Assembly (NCBI GenBank): GCA_030643695.1
Contig: DAOWKM010000040.1
Location: 1-8,171, forward strand
Source of the DNA: Dehalococcoidia bacterium
GTDB lineage: Bacteria; Chloroflexota; Dehalococcoidia; Dehalococcoidales; DAOWKM01
Reading direction: 5' to 3'
Length of the DNA: 8,171 nucleotides
The position numbers and the translations under genes are program-made. A model generated the notes under the pieces. The model was not told the origin of the DNA. It did no database searches and saw only the letters and a list, made by a program, of their open reading frames with translations. Positions 6,901 through 8,171 of this stretch are shown piece by piece (position 1 is the first letter of the stretch; the number at the start of each line of letters is the position of its first letter).

Positions 6901-6949
6901 AAAAGCCTTGACATTTTACACGAAACCGTGTATAATATTTAAAAGCCTT
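6901..6949. repeat. Nine-base direct repeat flanking the second operator-promoter
   Basis: AAAAGCCTT occurs at 6901-6909 and again at 6941-6949, exactly 40 bases apart, on either side of the operator module. Two copies in an AT-rich stretch may be chance. The rest of the gap to its left (6781-6900) holds no gene, tRNA or clear terminator that I can see; the only hairpin is a 5-base stem (GCAAG 6848-6852 with CTTGC 6861-6865) and no T run follows it. Confidence 0.3.
6908..6936 (+). promoter_or_regulatory. Consensus sigma-70 promoter with embedded operator, copy 2, upstream of the methyltransferases
   Basis: TTGACA (6908-6913), 17 bases, TATAAT (6931-6936). Over 6907-6937 it matches the module at 5345-5375 in 29 of 31 positions. 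The differences, T for A at 6916 and A for G at 6923, both fall in the left arm, so here the inverted repeat is 9 of 11 rather than perfect. Predicted transcription start is near 6943, leaving a leader of about 98 bases before the ATG at 7041. The shared module suggests the same regulator acts on this unit and on the DUF2851 gene. Confidence 0.75.
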
Positions 6950-6962
6950 ATTTGATAGTTAG

Positions 6963-6983
6963 CCTGCCAGGTAATTAGGCAGG
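6963..6983 (+). other. Small hairpin in the methyltransferase leader
   Basis: CCTGCC (6963-6968) and GGCAGG (6978-6983) can pair as a six-base GC-rich stem around a nine-base loop, about 20 bases into the predicted transcript. No T run follows, so it is not a classic terminator. It may shape the leader RNA or be incidental. Confidence 0.3.
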
Positions 6984-7004
6984 GGCTTAGTTCAGGGTGA
7001 TAGG

Positions 7005-7028
7005 ATGAGCGGGGAGAATAACCAGTGA
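7005..7028 (+). CDS. Possible seven-residue leader ORF before the methyltransferase
   Basis: ATG (7005) through TGA (7026-7028) encodes MSGENNQ, preceded by a purine-rich AGGGTGA. Its stop overlaps the ribosome site GAGGAAG of the methyltransferase start, a layout that could couple translation. An ORF this short is expected by chance, and nothing else supports it. Confidence 0.15.
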   Translation: MSGENNQ

Positions 7029-7040
7029 GGAAGCATTAAG

Positions 7041-7898
7041 ATGAGGGATAGTAGAGAGTTAGCATCTCTTGAGAAACTTGGGTTTGAAACATTCAGGGAC
7101 GGTAATCAAGTGCTCATATTAGGAGATTCATTAGAAATTTTGCCTAGAATAGAAACTGAGTTTGATGCCTCAGTTACTGACCCGCCGTATAATATTTCAG
7201 GATACGATAATAAGAAAGAAATAGGCTGGCTCAAATCTAATTTCTATTGGCAAAGTGAAAAGAAATTTACCAAAATTGACGAAGATTGGGATAAGTTCTC
7301 AAATGGGGATTACTTAGAATTTACGGCAAAGTGGTTAAATTCGGTATGTCGATTAGTGAGACCAAACGGTAACATAATGATTTTTGGTACATATCACAAC
7401 ATTTACAAAATAGGTTATACTTTAGAAAAATTAGATAGAAAAATAGTAAATTCTATTGTATGGTATAAGAGGAATGCTTTCCCCAATATAACTCAAAGAA
7501 TGCTTTGCGAAAGTACAGAATATGTGATTTGGGCAGTCAACAATAATCAAAAGGATGCCAAAAACTGGACATTTAATTATGATCTTCTGAAGGAGATGAA
7601 CAATGGGAAACAAATGAGAAATGTTTGGGACATTCCCCTAACTCCTCCGTCAGAGAAGAAGGTTGGCAAACATCCATCTCAAAAACCAATGGAAGTTATA
7701 GAAAGATTGGTTTGTGGATTTACTAATGAGGGCGATATCATATTGGACCCATTTGCGGGAAGTGGGACAATCTCTATAGTATGTAGAAAGCATAATCGAC
7801 TAAGTCTTGGAATAGAAAGTAATAAGGCGTATTTCAATTTAGCTAAAAGGAGATTAGAAGAGTTAGATAAAACTAAATATCAACTTAATCTGATGTGA
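7041..7898 (+). CDS. Beta-class DNA methyltransferase, probably N6-adenine-specific
   Basis: A 285-residue enzyme that transfers a methyl group from S-adenosylmethionine to a base in DNA. The catalytic motif IV is DPPYN (47-51), which favours adenine-N6 over cytosine-N4 (usually SPPY). A target-recognition stretch follows, with IVWYKRNAFPNITQRM (139-154) and CESTEYVIWAV (156-166). Next come motif X KHPSQKP (210-216) and the AdoMet-binding motif I LDPFAGSGT (235-243). The order IV, recognition region, X, I defines the beta class. Length is normal and the frame is intact. ATG 7041 has the site GAGGAAG (7027-7033). The coding sequence is AT-rich (about 35% GC in one counted line) and rich in AAA and ATA codons, unlike the genes to the left, which suggests transfer. 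A second methyltransferase follows three bases later. The target site cannot be read from the sequence. Confidence 0.93.
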   Translation: MRDSRELASLEKLGFETFRDGNQVLILGDSLEILPRIETEFDASVTDPPYNISGYDNKKEIGWLKSNFYWQSEKKFTKIDEDWDKFSNGDYLEFTAKWLNSVCRLVRPNGNIMIFGTYHNIYKIGYTLEKLDRKIVNSIVWYKRNAFPNITQRMLCESTEYVIWAVNNNQKDAKNWTFNYDLLKEMNNGKQMRNVWDIPLTPPSEKKVGKHPSQKPMEVIERLVCGFTNEGDIILDPFAGSGTISIVCRKHNRLSLGIESNKAYFNLAKRRLEELDKTKYQLNLM

Positions 7899-7901
7899 CA
7901 T

Positions 7902-8171
7902 ATGATAAACGATTGGGTAGACACCATACAGTGTATTGATTGTACGCAGGGGTTTGAGAAGATTCCGGATAAATCAGTAGATTTAATCATTGCTGACCCG
8001 CCATATGGTATTAGTAGAAAACTAAACTGTGAGAATCAAAGGCTTGGAAGAACAGCGAAATTAAACTTTAATTTTGGAAAGTGGGATGCATTTGGTAAGG
8101 AATGGTTTGAAATTGCTGTTAAGAAAACAAAGGGATGGATGATTACTTTTTGTGCAAAAAGGGATATCGGA
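7902..8171 (+). CDS. Second DNA methyltransferase, N-terminal part (cut by right window edge)
   Basis: The frame from ATG 7902 stays open for 90 codons to the window edge, and it is a partial gene. The start MINDWVDTIQCIDCTQGFEKI followed by VDLIIADPPYG (26-36) is the usual opening of beta-class methyltransferases, with catalytic motif IV DPPY at 32-35. The next part, FGKWDAFGKEWFEIAVKK and GWMITFCAKRDIG, resembles the region after motif IV in adenine methyltransferases. Only three bases separate it from the stop of the first methyltransferase and no clear ribosome site precedes it, so translation is probably coupled. The composition is similarly AT-rich. The AdoMet-binding motif and any nuclease gene would lie beyond the edge. 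Confidence 0.88.
   Translation, partial: MINDWVDTIQCIDCTQGFEKIPDKSVDLIIADPPYGISRKLNCENQRLGRTAKLNFNFGKWDAFGKEWFEIAVKKTKGWMITFCAKRDIG

Noticed and set aside
6908..6936. C-protein box of a restriction-modification system
   Set aside because: The module lacks the GACT/AGTC-type repeats I associate with C-boxes, no controller gene precedes the methyltransferase, and the same module stands before an unrelated gene.

Overview
The window looks like bacterial chromosome, most plausibly from Chloroflexota near Dehalococcoidia. That placement is an inference. It rests on a DUF2851 protein, paired class III CoA-transferases and moderate GC in the left 6.8 kb; there is no rRNA or other phylogenetic marker to confirm it. 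Hand counts of single 60-base lines gave about 53% GC inside the DUF2851 gene and about 35% inside the right-hand methyltransferase gene. The right edge therefore differs in composition from the rest.

Layout, left to right. Positions 1-487 (minus) hold the N-terminal part of tryptophanyl-tRNA synthetase. It diverges across 68 bases from a gamma-carbonic-anhydrase-like left-handed beta-helix protein (556-1080, plus). That gene converges, 12 bases apart, on a minus-strand cluster that reads in the order CoA-transferase (5227-4022), CoA-transferase (4004-2799) and argS (2769-1093). The cluster has small gaps (17 and 29 bases) and a good sigma-70 promoter at 5275-5303, so it is probably one operon. 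Its first gene very probably starts at a TTG nine bases inside the longest frame. One CoA-transferase keeps the catalytic Asp of the CaiB/BaiF (formyl-CoA transferase) family and the other has Ser there, which suggests a two-subunit enzyme.

A DUF2851 gene (5401-6780, plus) diverges from the CoA-transferase operon. A 260-base gap follows, then an AT-rich unit of two tandem DNA methyltransferase genes: 7041-7898, complete, beta-class and DPPY-type, and 7902 onward, cut by the window edge. This resembles the modification half of a horizontally acquired restriction-modification system whose nuclease, if present, lies outside the window.

The most striking signal is non-coding. The promoter of the DUF2851 gene and the promoter upstream of the methyltransferases share a nearly identical 31-base module (29 of 31 identical). 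Each is a consensus TTGACA-17-TATAAT promoter whose spacer and -10 box carry an inverted repeat, perfect in the first copy (11-base arms, 2-base centre). This looks like an operator for an unidentified dimeric repressor that would link a chromosomal gene of unknown function to the acquired methyltransferase unit. No tRNA, rRNA, CRISPR array, transposase or riboswitch was recognised.
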